Source: Pleomorphomonas sp. T1.2MG-36
GTDB lineage: Bacteria > Pseudomonadota > Alphaproteobacteria > Rhizobiales > Pleomorphomonadaceae
Assembly: GCF_950100655.1 (NCBI RefSeq)
Contig: NZ_CATNLY010000012.1
Span: 186,001 to 250,000, forward strand
Length of the DNA: 64,000 nucleotides
Direction of reading: 5' to 3'
Shown: piece by piece, positions 10,856 through 20,501 of the stretch
Layout of the letters: every line of letters starts with the position of its first letter
Numbering within the stretch: the first letter of the stretch is position 1
Made by a program: the position numbers and the translations under genes
Notes under the pieces: model-generated
Database searches by the model: none
What the model saw: only the letters and a program-made list of their open reading frames with translations
Told to the model about the DNA's origin: nothing

Positions 10856-11203
10856 GGCCTCGACTTAATCCGACTGTTCAACGAGGTTGACTTTCGGTTA
10901 AGACTGACGACAAGCGTGCCCCCGCTTTCAGCGAGTGGGGGCCGCGACCTGAAAAGGCGGGCCTGAACATGGCGATGCTTGCAGCAAGCGTCTTCCTCCA
11001 GACCGACCTTTCACGCGGGTCCACCGGGACGAAGCATCGCTTCCTGCCTGAACGGCTCCGGCTCGATGCCGGATGCATGGTGCGGATCCGCCGATCGGGT
11101 CGACATCGGACCGGGAAGGTCTGGTCGAAACGCCCGGTTTTTCAAACGCCGCTGGGCATAAGGACGAGCCGGCCATCACGGGGTCGCGCTCCGGGGGACA
11201 GAT
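10856..11203 (+). other. aglE-aglF intergenic leader
   Basis: 348 bp without a convincing gene. It contains the stem-loop at 10918-10942. The short frames in it show no protein character. It probably works as an untranslated spacer that stabilises the upstream mRNA or limits readthrough into the permease genes. Confidence 0.5.
10918..10942 (+). repeat. stem-loop after the binding-protein gene
   Basis: GCCCCCGCT (10918-10926) pairs with AGTGGGGGC (10934-10942), 9 bp with one G-T pair and a 7-nt loop, with no T tract. It lies 63 bp past the aglE stop. Similar hairpins after binding-protein genes such as malE protect the upstream mRNA and set expression ratios. Confidence 0.6.
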
Positions 11204-12322
11204 ATGACGCTTCTCAATCCCGACGCGGATGACCACTCCGCCGAACTTGCGCGCGCCCGTCGACGGCGAAATCGCGCGATCCTCACTCTTCTGAGCGGCA
11301 TCGTCGCGGCGCTCGTGCTGTTCGAGGGCTTCTTCGTTCTGCGCGACAGCCAGGCGCCGAAGCTGGTCACCGCGCTATTTGCCATGGTCTGGGGCGGCGG
11401 CGGCACGGCGATCCTCTACCTGATCGTCAATCAGCTGATCGAGTTCACCTCATCGAAGTGGCAGAAGCGCCTCACCCCGTTCCTGTTCGTCCTGCCGGCG
11501 ATCGCCTTCGTGGTCTACTTCCTGGCGCTGCCGGCCATCCGGACCTTCATCGCCAGCCTGTACGACCGTGACGGTTCCAACTTCATCGGCCTCGCCAACT
11601 ACATAACGGTGTTCACCGAACCGTTCATGCTGGTCACCTTCCGCAACAACGTGCTGTGGATCGTGTTCGGAGCGAGCTTCACCATCATCTTCGGCCTGCT
11701 CGTTGCCGCTCTGGCAGACCGCAGCAAGTTCGAGAATCTCGCCAAGGCCATCATCTTCATGCCGATGGCCATCTCTCTGGTCGGCGCCGGCGTCATCTGG
11801 AAGTTCATCTACGCCGTCCGCGATCCGAGCGACGTACAGATCGGCCTGCTCAATGCCATCGTCACCGCCCTCGGCGGCGAACCGCAGGCCTGGATCGCCA
11901 TGCTGCAGCCCTGGAACAACCTGTTCCTGATCGTCATCGTCGTCTGGCTGCAAACCGGTTACGCCATGGTGCTGTTCTCGGCCGCCATCAAGTCCGTGCC
12001 GACCGACATCATCGAGGCCGCCCGCGTCGACGGCGCCGGCGAGCTCAAGATATTCTTCTCGATCATCATCCCTTCGATCATGGGCACCATCGTCACGGTG
12101 TCGGCCACCGTCATCATCTTCACGCTGAAGATCTTCGACGTGGTTCTCGTGATGACCGGCGGCCAGTACGGCACGGACGTGATCGCCACCCAGTTCTACA
12201 ACCAGTATTTCGTCAACCGGAACTTCGGCCTCGGCTCGGCGATCGCAATCGTCCTGCTCCTGACCGTCATCCCGGTGATGGTCTACAACCTGCGCCAGTT
12301 CAACAAGAGGGAGACCCTGTGA
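11204..12322 (+). CDS. aglF: alpha-glucoside ABC transporter permease (AglF-like)
   Basis: A 372-residue inner-membrane permease of the MalF type. Two extra N-terminal membrane helices (about 27-45 and 52-75) precede the core TM set. The EAA loop is IEAARVDGAGELKIFFSIIIP. It pairs with AglG to form the channel and couples to the AglK ATPase. Its stop TGA overlaps the ATG of the next gene (TGATG), so the two permeases are translationally coupled. Confidence 0.92.
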   Translation: MTLLNPDADDHSAELARARRRRNRAILTLLSGIVAALVLFEGFFVLRDSQAPKLVTALFAMVWGGGGTAILYLIVNQLIEFTSSKWQKRLTPFLFVLPAIAFVVYFLALPAIRTFIASLYDRDGSNFIGLANYITVFTEPFMLVTFRNNVLWIVFGASFTIIFGLLVAALADRSKFENLAKAIIFMPMAISLVGAGVIWKFIYAVRDPSDVQIGLLNAIVTALGGEPQAWIAMLQPWNNLFLIVIVVWLQTGYAMVLFSAAIKSVPTDIIEAARVDGAGELKIFFSIIIPSIMGTIVTVSATVIIFTLKIFDVVLVMTGGQYGTDVIATQFYNQYFVNRNFGLGSAIAIVLLLTVIPVMVYNLRQFNKRETL

Positions 12323-13413
12323 TGGCCAAGTCCAAGGGCAACCCCTTCCCCCGGGTGTTCGTCAACACCACGCTCATCGTCATCTGCCTTCTGTGGCTGA
12401 TCCCGACGCTGGGTCTGTTTGTCTCCTCCTTCCGTCCGCGCGACGAGATCATGTCGTCGGGATGGTGGACGGTGATCCCGCATCGTGTCTGGGTTACCAC
12501 CGAGACCTTCGTCCCCGATCCCTCGATCGACCGCAACGGCGTCATGACCTTCGAGGGCGCGACCGGCACCTTCGAGCAGCTCCGCCAGGGAGTTGAATCG
12601 GCCGACGGCAAGCGCGTCGTCTGGATCGGCAACAAGCGCGCCGGCACCATCCAGGTTCAGGAGAAGCAGTGGAGCGGCATGCCGCCCACGACGCTGCAGA
12701 ACTACCACGACGTGCTGGCGGGCAAGGATGTGACCATCCAGGGCAACGCCGAGGAAGCCGCCCGCAAGGGCGAGGACATGTCCGACGCCTTCATCAACTC
12801 GATGGCCGTCACGTTCCCTGCCGTGGTCATTCCGATCCTGATGGCCGCCTTCGCCGCCTACGGCTTTGCCTGGATGAGGTTCCCCGGCCGCAAGCTGGTG
12901 TTCGCGCTGATGGTGGCGCTTCTGGTGGTGCCATTGCAGATCGCGCTGGTGCCGGTGCTCACCGACTACGTTCACCTGAAGCTCAACGGTACCTACATGT
13001 CGGTCTGGCTGGCCCACACCGGCTTCGGCCTGCCGCTCGCGGTGTTCCTGCTCTACAACTACATATCGACGTTGCCGCGCGAGATCATGGAGGCGGCGAT
13101 CGTCGACGGCGCGTCGCATTTCAAGATCTTCTGGCGGCTGGTGTTGCCACTGTCGACACCCGCCCTCGCCTCCTTCGCCATCTTCCAGTTCCTCTGGGTC
13201 TGGAACGACTATCTGGTGGCGTTGATCTTCATCGGCAACGTGCCGGGCGTGCAGGTTCTGACCATGCGGCTTGCCGACATGGTGGGCTCGCGCGGCTCCG
13301 ACTGGCATCTGCTCACCGCCGGCGGCTTCGTGTCGATGCTGCTGCCGTTGATCGTCTTCTTCTCACTCCAGCGCTACTTCGTCCGCGGCCTGACGGCCGG
13401 CTCGGTGAAGTGA
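12322..13413 (+). CDS. aglG: alpha-glucoside ABC transporter permease (AglG-like)
   Basis: A 363-residue permease of the MalG type. It starts at the ATG overlapping the aglF stop. The first TM helix (about 12-34) is followed by an unusually large periplasmic insertion of about 130 residues (RDEIMSSGWW to GEDMSDAF) before the remaining helices. Such an insertion also occurs in AglG relatives. The EAA loop is IMEAAIVDGASHFKIFWRLVLP. A longer open frame extends upstream through aglF but is only a shadow. Confidence 0.92.
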   Translation: MAKSKGNPFPRVFVNTTLIVICLLWLIPTLGLFVSSFRPRDEIMSSGWWTVIPHRVWVTTETFVPDPSIDRNGVMTFEGATGTFEQLRQGVESADGKRVVWIGNKRAGTIQVQEKQWSGMPPTTLQNYHDVLAGKDVTIQGNAEEAARKGEDMSDAFINSMAVTFPAVVIPILMAAFAAYGFAWMRFPGRKLVFALMVALLVVPLQIALVPVLTDYVHLKLNGTYMSVWLAHTGFGLPLAVFLLYNYISTLPREIMEAAIVDGASHFKIFWRLVLPLSTPALASFAIFQFLWVWNDYLVALIFIGNVPGVQVLTMRLADMVGSRGSDWHLLTAGGFVSMLLPLIVFFSLQRYFVRGLTAGSVK

Positions 13414-13446
13414 TCGGCTGAACACGGGATAGCAACCCCGCGCGTG

Positions 13447-13470
13447 CGGTTCCGGGAAGTCGGAACCCGC
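13447..13470 (+). repeat. stem-loop between aglG and aglK
   Basis: GCGGTTCCG and CGGAACCCGC form a stem of about 9 bp with a 5-6 nt loop, 34 bp after the aglG stop and 29 bp before the aglK ATG. There is no T tract, so it is more likely an mRNA processing or stability element than a terminator. Confidence 0.45.
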
Positions 13471-13498
13471 CGGGTCTAGGGAAACAAGGGAGTACCGC

Positions 13499-14596
<1,098 letters not shown>

Positions 14597-14637
14597 CAGA
14601 ACCGACCGCCGCCACCGGCGACGGCCATTCCCATCAG

Positions 14638-14674
14638 ATCACTTCCGGGCCGTCCCGGAAGTGATTTTCGTTTC
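14638..14674 (+). terminator. intrinsic terminator after aglK
   Basis: A perfect 12-bp stem (14638-14649 with 14654-14665, ATCACTTCCGGG/CCCGGAAGTGAT) with a CCGT loop is followed by TTTCGTTTCT. It separates the transporter genes from sucrose phosphorylase, so the latter needs readthrough or its own promoter within 14675-14803. Confidence 0.88.
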
Positions 14675-14803
14675 TCCTCCGGGGCATCCGCCTTCGGGCC
14701 GGCTCGGCTCGAATCGGTCGAACGCCCCGCCCGAAGTCTGGAGCGACGCCTGCCGACCTGAGCCTTCGATCAGACCGGCGAACGCTCCCAGGAGGACAGC
14801 ATC

Positions 14804-16267
14804 GTGAAGAACCAGGTCCAGCTCATCACCTATGTCGACCGGCTCACTGCCGGCGGCTTTTCCGACCTCAAGGCGCTGGTTGACGGTCCCCTCAAGGGCG
14901 TCGTCGGCGGCGTCCACCCCCTGCCCTTCTTTGACCCGATCGATGGCGCCGACGCCGGCTTCGACCCGAGCGACCACACCATGGTCGATCCGCGACTCGG
15001 CGACTGGAACGACGTTCGGGCGCTGTCGGCCTCCGTCGACATCATGGCCGACATGATCGTCAACCATGTCTCGGCCGACTCGCCGTCTTTCAAGGACTTC
15101 CTCGAAAAGGGTGACGCCTCCGACTTCGCCGACATGTTCCTGACCTTCGGCAAGGTGTTCCCCAACGGCGCCAGCGAGCAGGACCTCTTGGCCATCTATC
15201 GGCCACGTCCCGGCTTCCCCTTCAACAAGATGACCTTCGGCGACGGATCGAAGCGCCTCATCTGGACCACCTTCACGCCGAAGCAGATTGACATCGATGT
15301 CTTCTCCAAGCACGGCGCCGCCTATCTCGATGCCATCCTCGCCCGCTTCAAGGAGGGCGGCGTGACCGCCATCCGCCTCGACGCGGCGGGCTATGCCGTC
15401 AAGAAGCCGGGAACGAGTTCGTTCATGATCCCGGAGACTTATGCCTTCCTCGGCGAACTTGCCGACAAGGCCCGGGCGCTCGGCATGGAGGTGCTTGTCG
15501 AGATCCACAGCTACTACCGCGACCAGATCGAGATCGCCAAAAAGGTCGACCGGGTCTACGACTTCGCGCTGCCGCCGCTGGTGCTGCATGCGCTGTTCAC
15601 GGGCGAAGCCGGCCCACTCGCCGAGTGGCTGAAGATCTCGCCGCGCAATGCCATCACCGTGCTCGACACCCATGATGGCATCGGCGTCATCGACGTCGGC
15701 GCGGCGACCGATGGCCGGGCAGGCTTGCTCGCGCCCGCCGCACTCGACGCGCTGGTGGAAACCATGCACGACCGATCCGGCGGCGAGAGCCGGCAGGCGA
15801 CGGGCGCCGCCGCCTCCAACCTCGACCTCTACCAGGTCAACTGCACCTATTATGACGCCCTCGGAAAGCGCGATGGCGAGTATCTCATCGCCCGCGCGCT
15901 GCAGTTCTTTGCACCCGGCATTCCGCAGGTCTACTACATCGGCCTGTTGGGCGGGGTGAACGACATGGACCTCCTCCACCGCACCAAGGTCGGCCGCGAC
16001 ATCAATCGTCACTACTACACGCCGGAAGAGGTCGCCGCCGCCATCGACAAGCCGATGGTCGGCAAGCTGTTCGATCTCGCCCGCTTCCGCAACAGTCACC
16101 CGGCTTTTGACGGCGACTTCGCCGTGGAGCAGCCGTCGACCAGCCGGCTGGTGCTACGCTGGACGAAGGGGGACGACAGCGCCACGCTCGAGGTCGACTT
16201 CAAGACCATGGCCGCTACGATCAAGCACCAGGGTACCGGTGGAAGGGGCGAGTTCGTCGTCGGCTAA
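14804..16267 (+). CDS. sucrose phosphorylase (GH13)
   Basis: A 487-residue cytosolic enzyme that converts sucrose plus phosphate to alpha-glucose-1-phosphate and fructose, saving one ATP. It is a GH13 TIM barrel of the sucrose phosphorylase subgroup. The catalytic nucleophile is D193 in AIRLDAAGY, the acid/base is E233 in VEIHSYY and the stabiliser is D291 in LDTHDGIG. The GRDINRHYY loop characteristic of the group is present. The GTG start has AGGAGG 8 nt upstream. Sucrose-6-phosphate phosphorylase is a close alternative, but import by an ABC system delivers unphosphorylated sugar. That favours sucrose, or another glucosyl donor such as glucosylglycerate, as substrate. Confidence 0.9.
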   Translation: MKNQVQLITYVDRLTAGGFSDLKALVDGPLKGVVGGVHPLPFFDPIDGADAGFDPSDHTMVDPRLGDWNDVRALSASVDIMADMIVNHVSADSPSFKDFLEKGDASDFADMFLTFGKVFPNGASEQDLLAIYRPRPGFPFNKMTFGDGSKRLIWTTFTPKQIDIDVFSKHGAAYLDAILARFKEGGVTAIRLDAAGYAVKKPGTSSFMIPETYAFLGELADKARALGMEVLVEIHSYYRDQIEIAKKVDRVYDFALPPLVLHALFTGEAGPLAEWLKISPRNAITVLDTHDGIGVIDVGAATDGRAGLLAPAALDALVETMHDRSGGESRQATGAAASNLDLYQVNCTYYDALGKRDGEYLIARALQFFAPGIPQVYYIGLLGGVNDMDLLHRTKVGRDINRHYYTPEEVAAAIDKPMVGKLFDLARFRNSHPAFDGDFAVEQPSTSRLVLRWTKGDDSATLEVDFKTMAATIKHQGTGGRGEFVVG

Positions 16268-16299
16268 GCGCGACGGAGCCGAGAGGCGAGTTACATGTG

Positions 16300-16324
16300 C
16301 CGGGGTGGCTGCCAGCCATCCCGG
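16300..16324. terminator. stem-loop between convergent genes
   Basis: CCGGGGTGGC (16300-16309) pairs with GCCATCCCGG (16315-16324) with one G-T pair and a 5-nt loop. It lies 33 bp past the sucrose phosphorylase stop and 50 bp past the stop of the convergent regulator gene. It has no clear T tract, so it is a weak or structure-only terminator. Confidence 0.45.
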
Positions 16325-16373
16325 ATACGACGACGTCAGAACAGGATTGCACCGCGATCCGCGATCCGCGGTC

Positions 16374-17087
16374 TCAGGCCTCGGCGCCGCCGTCGTGCCC
16401 GCCGTTCATGCGGTTGAGGTAACGATAGATCGTCGTCTGGGAGCAGCCGAGCTTGTCCGCGACGTATTTGACGGCGCCCTTCATCATGAAAATGCCCTTG
16501 GCATTGAGAATCTCGACCAGCGCCAGCTTCTCGCGGTGGCTCAGCCGCTCGCCATTGGCTTCGCGAGACCGCAGCTCTTCATCGAGCACGTGATCGGTCA
16601 GTTCCGTGAGGGAGTTGGGAAAGCTCTCGCTGACCTCGGTCGGCGACGGGGCTGCCTGCACGGCGGCCGCCTCTTCATTGTAGGCGAAGTTGGTCTCGAC
16701 GAAGATGTCGGGGTGGCGCAACTTCAGGATCCGGTCGCTAAGTTCGCGATAGCGACTGTCGTCGAAGTTGATGCACAACATGCCGACAAGGCGCCCCTCC
16801 TCGTCTTTCACGAAAAAGGTGGACGATCTGAGCAGCTTGGTACCGGCGACGCCGACATAGTTGAGACGATAGTCCTGCGTCTCGTAGGAATGGTTGACGA
16901 TCGACTGCAAGGCTACCGAGGTGAGCGGAGCGCCGATGGTGCGGCCGCTGACATGGCCGTTGGCGATGGCGATGATAGACTTGTCGGCGTCGCCGAGGTC
17001 ATGCAGCACCACTTCGTAATCCGGCCCGAGCACAGACCCAAGAAACTCCGTCAGTTTCATGTAGCGTTGGATCCAACTGCCCGGCAT
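16374..17087 (-). CDS. YheO/DauR-like PAS-HTH transcriptional regulator
   Basis: A regulator of about 237 residues. An N-terminal YheO-like PAS domain (from FLGSVLGPDYEVVLHDL through MLCINFDD) is followed by a C-terminal HTH (KGAVKYVADKLGCSQTTIYRYLNRM). The family includes DauR, which controls D-arginine use in Pseudomonas, and other amino acid catabolism regulators. The start at 17087 is chosen because AGGGA lies 9 nt upstream and the protein then has the family length. ATG 17201 and an extended frame to 17300 exist but add residues without recognisable structure. It is divergent from tryptophanase with about 410 bp between, so that operon is its likely target. Confidence 0.88.
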   Translation of the reverse strand: MPGSWIQRYMKLTEFLGSVLGPDYEVVLHDLGDADKSIIAIANGHVSGRTIGAPLTSVALQSIVNHSYETQDYRLNYVGVAGTKLLRSSTFFVKDEEGRLVGMLCINFDDSRYRELSDRILKLRHPDIFVETNFAYNEEAAAVQAAPSPTEVSESFPNSLTELTDHVLDEELRSREANGERLSHREKLALVEILNAKGIFMMKGAVKYVADKLGCSQTTIYRYLNRMNGGHDGGAEA

Positions 17088-17500
17088 CCGCACGTCTCCC
17101 TGCCGGATTCCATCCGGCCTTGCCGCCAGACTTGCTGCGGTTGCATCGGTTTTGTCAATCCGGGCTCTCGGCCGGATTGAACGAGCCGAATCTTCGTACA
17201 TTTCCCGACTGTCTCCATTCACGACGCAATTGTTGGCAAATTTAGAGGCGCTGGACGCAACACAATTTCCACCGCCCGTGTTAATTGCAAAAATATCCAC
17301 ATACTAACGCCCAGAAATCCGCATGAACCCTAGTGTAGTGTAAATTAATTGACACTTTTGCGGCCAAATGCCACAGATATGGACACGTGAGCGCCACAAT
17401 CCAGCTCATGTGGAAAAATGTTTGCAGATTCCTAGAGACGCTGTCCGCCTGTCGCATGCGACGACCGGGGTGCCCAATGGTCTGTAGGAGGTAACGGACA
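17088..17500. promoter_or_regulatory. divergent promoter region of regulator and tryptophanase
   Basis: An AT-rich region of about 410 bp. A TTGACA -35-like hexamer lies at 17349-17354, with weak -10 candidates about 18 bp downstream. A 39-codon frame (17368-17487) with a tryptophan at codon 5 runs up to the tryptophanase Shine-Dalgarno, and its TAG overlaps AGGAGGT (17486-17492). It could be a leader peptide, but it has no clear Shine-Dalgarno of its own and does not show the known TnaC signature. Confidence 0.45.
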
Positions 17501-18889
17501 ATGGCTATCAAGTATTTCCCCGAACCGTTCCGGATCAAGGCAGTGGAGCCGCTTCGGATGCTGACCGCAGAGGAGCGCGCAGCGAAGATCGCGGCGGCGC
17601 ACTACAACCTCTTCAATCTGGCCGGCGAGGATTGCTACATCGATCTGCTCACCGACAGCGGCACCGGCGCCATGAGCCAGGAGCAGTGGGCCGGCGTGAT
17701 GCGCGGCGACGAGGCCTATGCCGGCGCGTCGAGCTATTACAAGCTGCTCGCAGCGGGCAAGGATATCTTCGACTACGGCTACATCCAGCCCGTGCATCAG
17801 GGCCGCGCCGCCGAGAAGGTGCTGTTCCCGATCCTGCTCGGTAAGGGCAAGTTCGCAATCTCGAACATGTTCTTCGACACGACGCGCGCCCACGTCGAGC
17901 TGACCGGCGCCCGTTGCATCGACTGCGTCGTCGCGGTCGCCAAGGACCCGTCGCATCGTGCGCCCTTCAAGGGCAACATGGACGTCGACAAGCTGAAGAA
18001 GACCATCGCCGAGCTGGGCGCCGAGAACATCGGCCTGATCGTCATGACGATCACCAACAACTCGGCCGGCGGTCAGCCGGTGTCGATGCAGAACATGCGT
18101 GAGGTGGCCGAGGTTGCCAAGGCCAACGGCATCCTGCTCAACATCGACGCGGCCCGCTACGCCGAGAACGCCTTCTTCGTCCAGCGCGACGAGCCCGGCT
18201 ATCAGAACAAGTCGATCAAGGAAATCATCCGCGAGATGTTCTCCTACGGCGACATGTTCACGATGTCGGCCAAGAAGGATGCCATCGTCAATATCGGCGG
18301 CATGCTCGGCGTCAAGGATGCCAACTCGCCGCTGATCCTGAAGATCAAGGCGAACTGCATCTCCTTCGAGGGCTTCTTCACATACGGCGGTCTTGCCGGC
18401 CGTGACCTCGAGGCGCTGGCCATCGGTCTCTACGAAGGCATCGACAACGACTATCTGCGTTACCGCATCGGTCAGGTCGAGTATCTCGCCGCTCGTCTCG
18501 ACGATGCCGGCATCGGCTACCAGACTCCGGCCGGCGGCCACGGCGTCTTCGTCGACGCCCGCGCCATGTTGCCGCACATTCCTTACAACGAGTTCCCGGG
18601 CCAGGTCCTGGCCATCGAGCTCTACAAGGAAGCGGGCATCCGCTCCTGCGACATCGGCTCCTACATGCTGGGCAATCACCCGGACACGGGCGAGCAGCTC
18701 AAGGCCGATTTCGAGTTCACCCGTCTCGCCATTCCGCGCCGGGTCTACACGCAGGCTCATATCGACATCATGGCCGAGGCCCTGATCGAGATCAAGAAGC
18801 GCGCCCACACCATCAAGCGCGGTTACCGCATCACTTGGGAGCCGCCGATCCTCAGGCACTTCCAGGCCCACCTCGAGCCGATCGCCTGA
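17501..18889 (+). CDS. tnaA: tryptophanase
   Basis: A 462-residue PLP-dependent beta-eliminating lyase that converts L-tryptophan to indole, pyruvate and ammonia. The block [26 protein letters not shown] is split over residues about 50-75. The PLP lysine is K259 in MSAKKD, and R102 lies in HQGRAAE. Tryptophanase and tyrosine phenol-lyase are homologous. Here the discriminating position in MFFDTTRAH is Asp126, as in TnaA (Thr in tyrosine phenol-lyase). The later loop reads IGSYMLG, as in TnaA, rather than carrying the phenol-lyase arginine. I therefore favour tryptophanase; activity on tyrosine is not excluded. The Shine-Dalgarno AGGAGGT is excellent. The permease downstream fits substrate supply. 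Confidence 0.85.
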   Translation: MAIKYFPEPFRIKAVEPLRMLTAEERAAKIAAAHYNLFNLAGEDCYIDLLTDSGTGAMSQEQWAGVMRGDEAYAGASSYYKLLAAGKDIFDYGYIQPVHQGRAAEKVLFPILLGKGKFAISNMFFDTTRAHVELTGARCIDCVVAVAKDPSHRAPFKGNMDVDKLKKTIAELGAENIGLIVMTITNNSAGGQPVSMQNMREVAEVAKANGILLNIDAARYAENAFFVQRDEPGYQNKSIKEIIREMFSYGDMFTMSAKKDAIVNIGGMLGVKDANSPLILKIKANCISFEGFFTYGGLAGRDLEALAIGLYEGIDNDYLRYRIGQVEYLAARLDDAGIGYQTPAGGHGVFVDARAMLPHIPYNEFPGQVLAIELYKEAGIRSCDIGSYMLGNHPDTGEQLKADFEFTRLAIPRRVYTQAHIDIMAEALIEIKKRAHTIKRGYRITWEPPILRHFQAHLEPIA

Positions 18890-18964
18890 TCGACCGGCCG
18901 GGAGACCAAAGAGGAAACCAAGGTCGTCGCCCAATGATGGCGAACTGACCGACACAAGCAGGCG

Positions 18965-19051
18965 GGCGCCGTAATCCGAGGAGGGAACGGCGTCCGCTCC
19001 GACGGGGGACCAACCGGATATTCATACGGCCTTACGCCATGCTATCCGGTT
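18965..19051 (+). repeat. two hairpins between tnaA and the permease
   Basis: The first hairpin pairs GGCGCCGT (18965-18972) with ACGGCGTC (18987-18994). The second pairs AACCGGATA (19012-19020) perfectly with TATCCGGTT (19043-19051), leaving a 22-nt loop. The second ends 4 nt before the GGGAGG Shine-Dalgarno of the permease. It may set the expression ratio of the two genes or act as a post-transcriptional control element. Confidence 0.5.
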
Positions 19052-19063
19052 CAACGGGAGGAC

Positions 19064-20431
19064 ATGATGTCTTCAGAAACGCAATCGCATCTCTCGCGCG
19101 GCCTTAAAAACCGCCACATCCAGATGATCGCCCTGGGCGGGGCAATCGGCACGGGCCTTTTCTACGGCTCGGCCGCCTCCATCCAGCTTGTCGGACCGGG
19201 CATCATCGTTTCCTACATCATCGGCGGCTTCGTGATGTATCTCATCATGCGCATGCTCGGTGAGATGTCGACCGAAGAGCCGGTGGCCGGCGCCTTCAGC
19301 CACTTCGCCTACAAGTACTGGGGCGAGTTCGCAGGCTTCCTGGCCGGCTGGAACTACTGGTTCCTCTATATCCTGGTCTCGATGGCCGAACTGACGGTGG
19401 TGGGCATCTACGTCGCCTACTGGTTCCCGGACTTCCCAGCCTGGCTGACATCGCTGATCGTTCTGGTGACGATCACGGCGGTCAACCTGATCAACGTGCG
19501 CCTCTATGGTGAAGCCGAATTCTGGTTCGCCATCATCAAGGTGCTGGCGGTGATCGGCATGATCGTGCTCGGCCTCGTGCTGATCCTCTTCGGCCTCGGC
19601 GGCGAAGCGACCGGCCTCTCCAATCTCTGGATCCATGGCGGTTTCTTCCCCAACGGCATGTGGGGTCTGCTGCTGTCGCTGGTGGTGGTCATGTTCTCCT
19701 TCGGCGGCACCGAGCTGATCGGCATCACCGCCGGCGAAGCCGACGACCCCAAGAAGTCGATCCCGCAGGCCATCCGTCAGGTCATGTGGCGTATCCTGAT
19801 CTTCTACATCGGCGCCCTCACGGTAATGATGATCATCTTCCCGTGGAACCAGGTCGGCATGGAAGGCAGCCCGTTCGTCACGATCTTCAGCAAGCTCGGC
19901 ATCGGCTCGGCCGCCCACATCCTGAACTTCGTGGTGCTGACGGCAGCGATCTCGGTCTACAACTCCGGCATCTACTCCAACGGCCGCATGCTCTACAGCC
20001 TGGCCGAACAGGGTAACGCACCGAAGGTGTTCACCAAGCTCGGCGCCAACAAGGTCCCCTATGTGGCGATCCTGTTCTCGTCGGCCTGCACGCTGGTCGT
20101 CGTCGCCATCAACTACCTGATCCCGGAAGGTGCCTTCATGCAGGTGATGGCCGTTGCCACCACCGCCGCCACCATCACCTGGGTGATGATCGTGCTGGTT
20201 CACATGAAGTTCCGCAAGGCGCATGCCGCCGATGTCGCCAAACTGACCTTCCCGGCGCCCTTCTACCCGATCGCCAACTACTTCTGCGTCGGTTTCATGG
20301 CCCTGGTGATCATCATGATGACTCAGATGGAATCGATGCAGATGGCGGTCTTCGTGCTGCCGGCCTGGTTGATCGTCCTCTACGTCGGCTTCCTGTTCCG
20401 CAGCAGGTCCAGGACGGTCGCCGCCGAATAA
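19064..20431 (+). CDS. aromatic amino acid permease (AroP/PheP-like, APC family)
   Basis: A 455-residue, about 12-TM APC superfamily permease. It has the amino acid transporter opening RGLKNRHIQMIALGGAIGTGLF, the GLFYGSA helix-break motif and the TGLF/GGTELIGITAGE blocks. It is most like AroP, PheP and related proton symporters. Its place downstream of tryptophanase makes tryptophan the probable substrate, but the exact specificity is inferred. A GGGAGGAC Shine-Dalgarno precedes ATG 19064; ATG 19067 follows directly. A strong terminator lies 22 bp downstream. Confidence 0.88.
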   Translation: MMSSETQSHLSRGLKNRHIQMIALGGAIGTGLFYGSAASIQLVGPGIIVSYIIGGFVMYLIMRMLGEMSTEEPVAGAFSHFAYKYWGEFAGFLAGWNYWFLYILVSMAELTVVGIYVAYWFPDFPAWLTSLIVLVTITAVNLINVRLYGEAEFWFAIIKVLAVIGMIVLGLVLILFGLGGEATGLSNLWIHGGFFPNGMWGLLLSLVVVMFSFGGTELIGITAGEADDPKKSIPQAIRQVMWRILIFYIGALTVMMIIFPWNQVGMEGSPFVTIFSKLGIGSAAHILNFVVLTAAISVYNSGIYSNGRMLYSLAEQGNAPKVFTKLGANKVPYVAILFSSACTLVVVAINYLIPEGAFMQVMAVATTAATITWVMIVLVHMKFRKAHAADVAKLTFPAPFYPIANYFCVGFMALVIIMMTQMESMQMAVFVLPAWLIVLYVGFLFRSRSRTVAAE

Positions 20432-20453
20432 TCGACGCCCCCTGAACGACGAA

Positions 20454-20490
20454 ACGGCGCGGTCCCCCTGGGGCCGCGCCGTCTTGTTTT
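20454..20490 (+). terminator. intrinsic terminator of the tnaA-permease operon
   Basis: ACGGCGCGG (20454-20462) pairs with CCGCGCCGT (20474-20482), with an extra CCC/GGG inner stem, followed by CTTGTTTT. It lies between convergent genes and could stop transcription from both sides, although the T tract favours the plus strand. Confidence 0.85.
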
Positions 20491-20501
20491 AGGGTGGTGG
20501 A

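Noticed and set aside
11656..13413. Extended 585-residue form of the second permease
   Set aside because: The first 220 codons are an Arg/His-rich out-of-frame reading of aglF. The TGATG junction at 12320-12324 defines the true start.
17501..18889. Tyrosine phenol-lyase as the name of this gene
   Set aside because: The discriminating residues (Asp126 in MFFDTTRAH and the IGSYMLG loop) match tryptophanase rather than tyrosine phenol-lyase. The alternative is kept only as a lower-probability activity.
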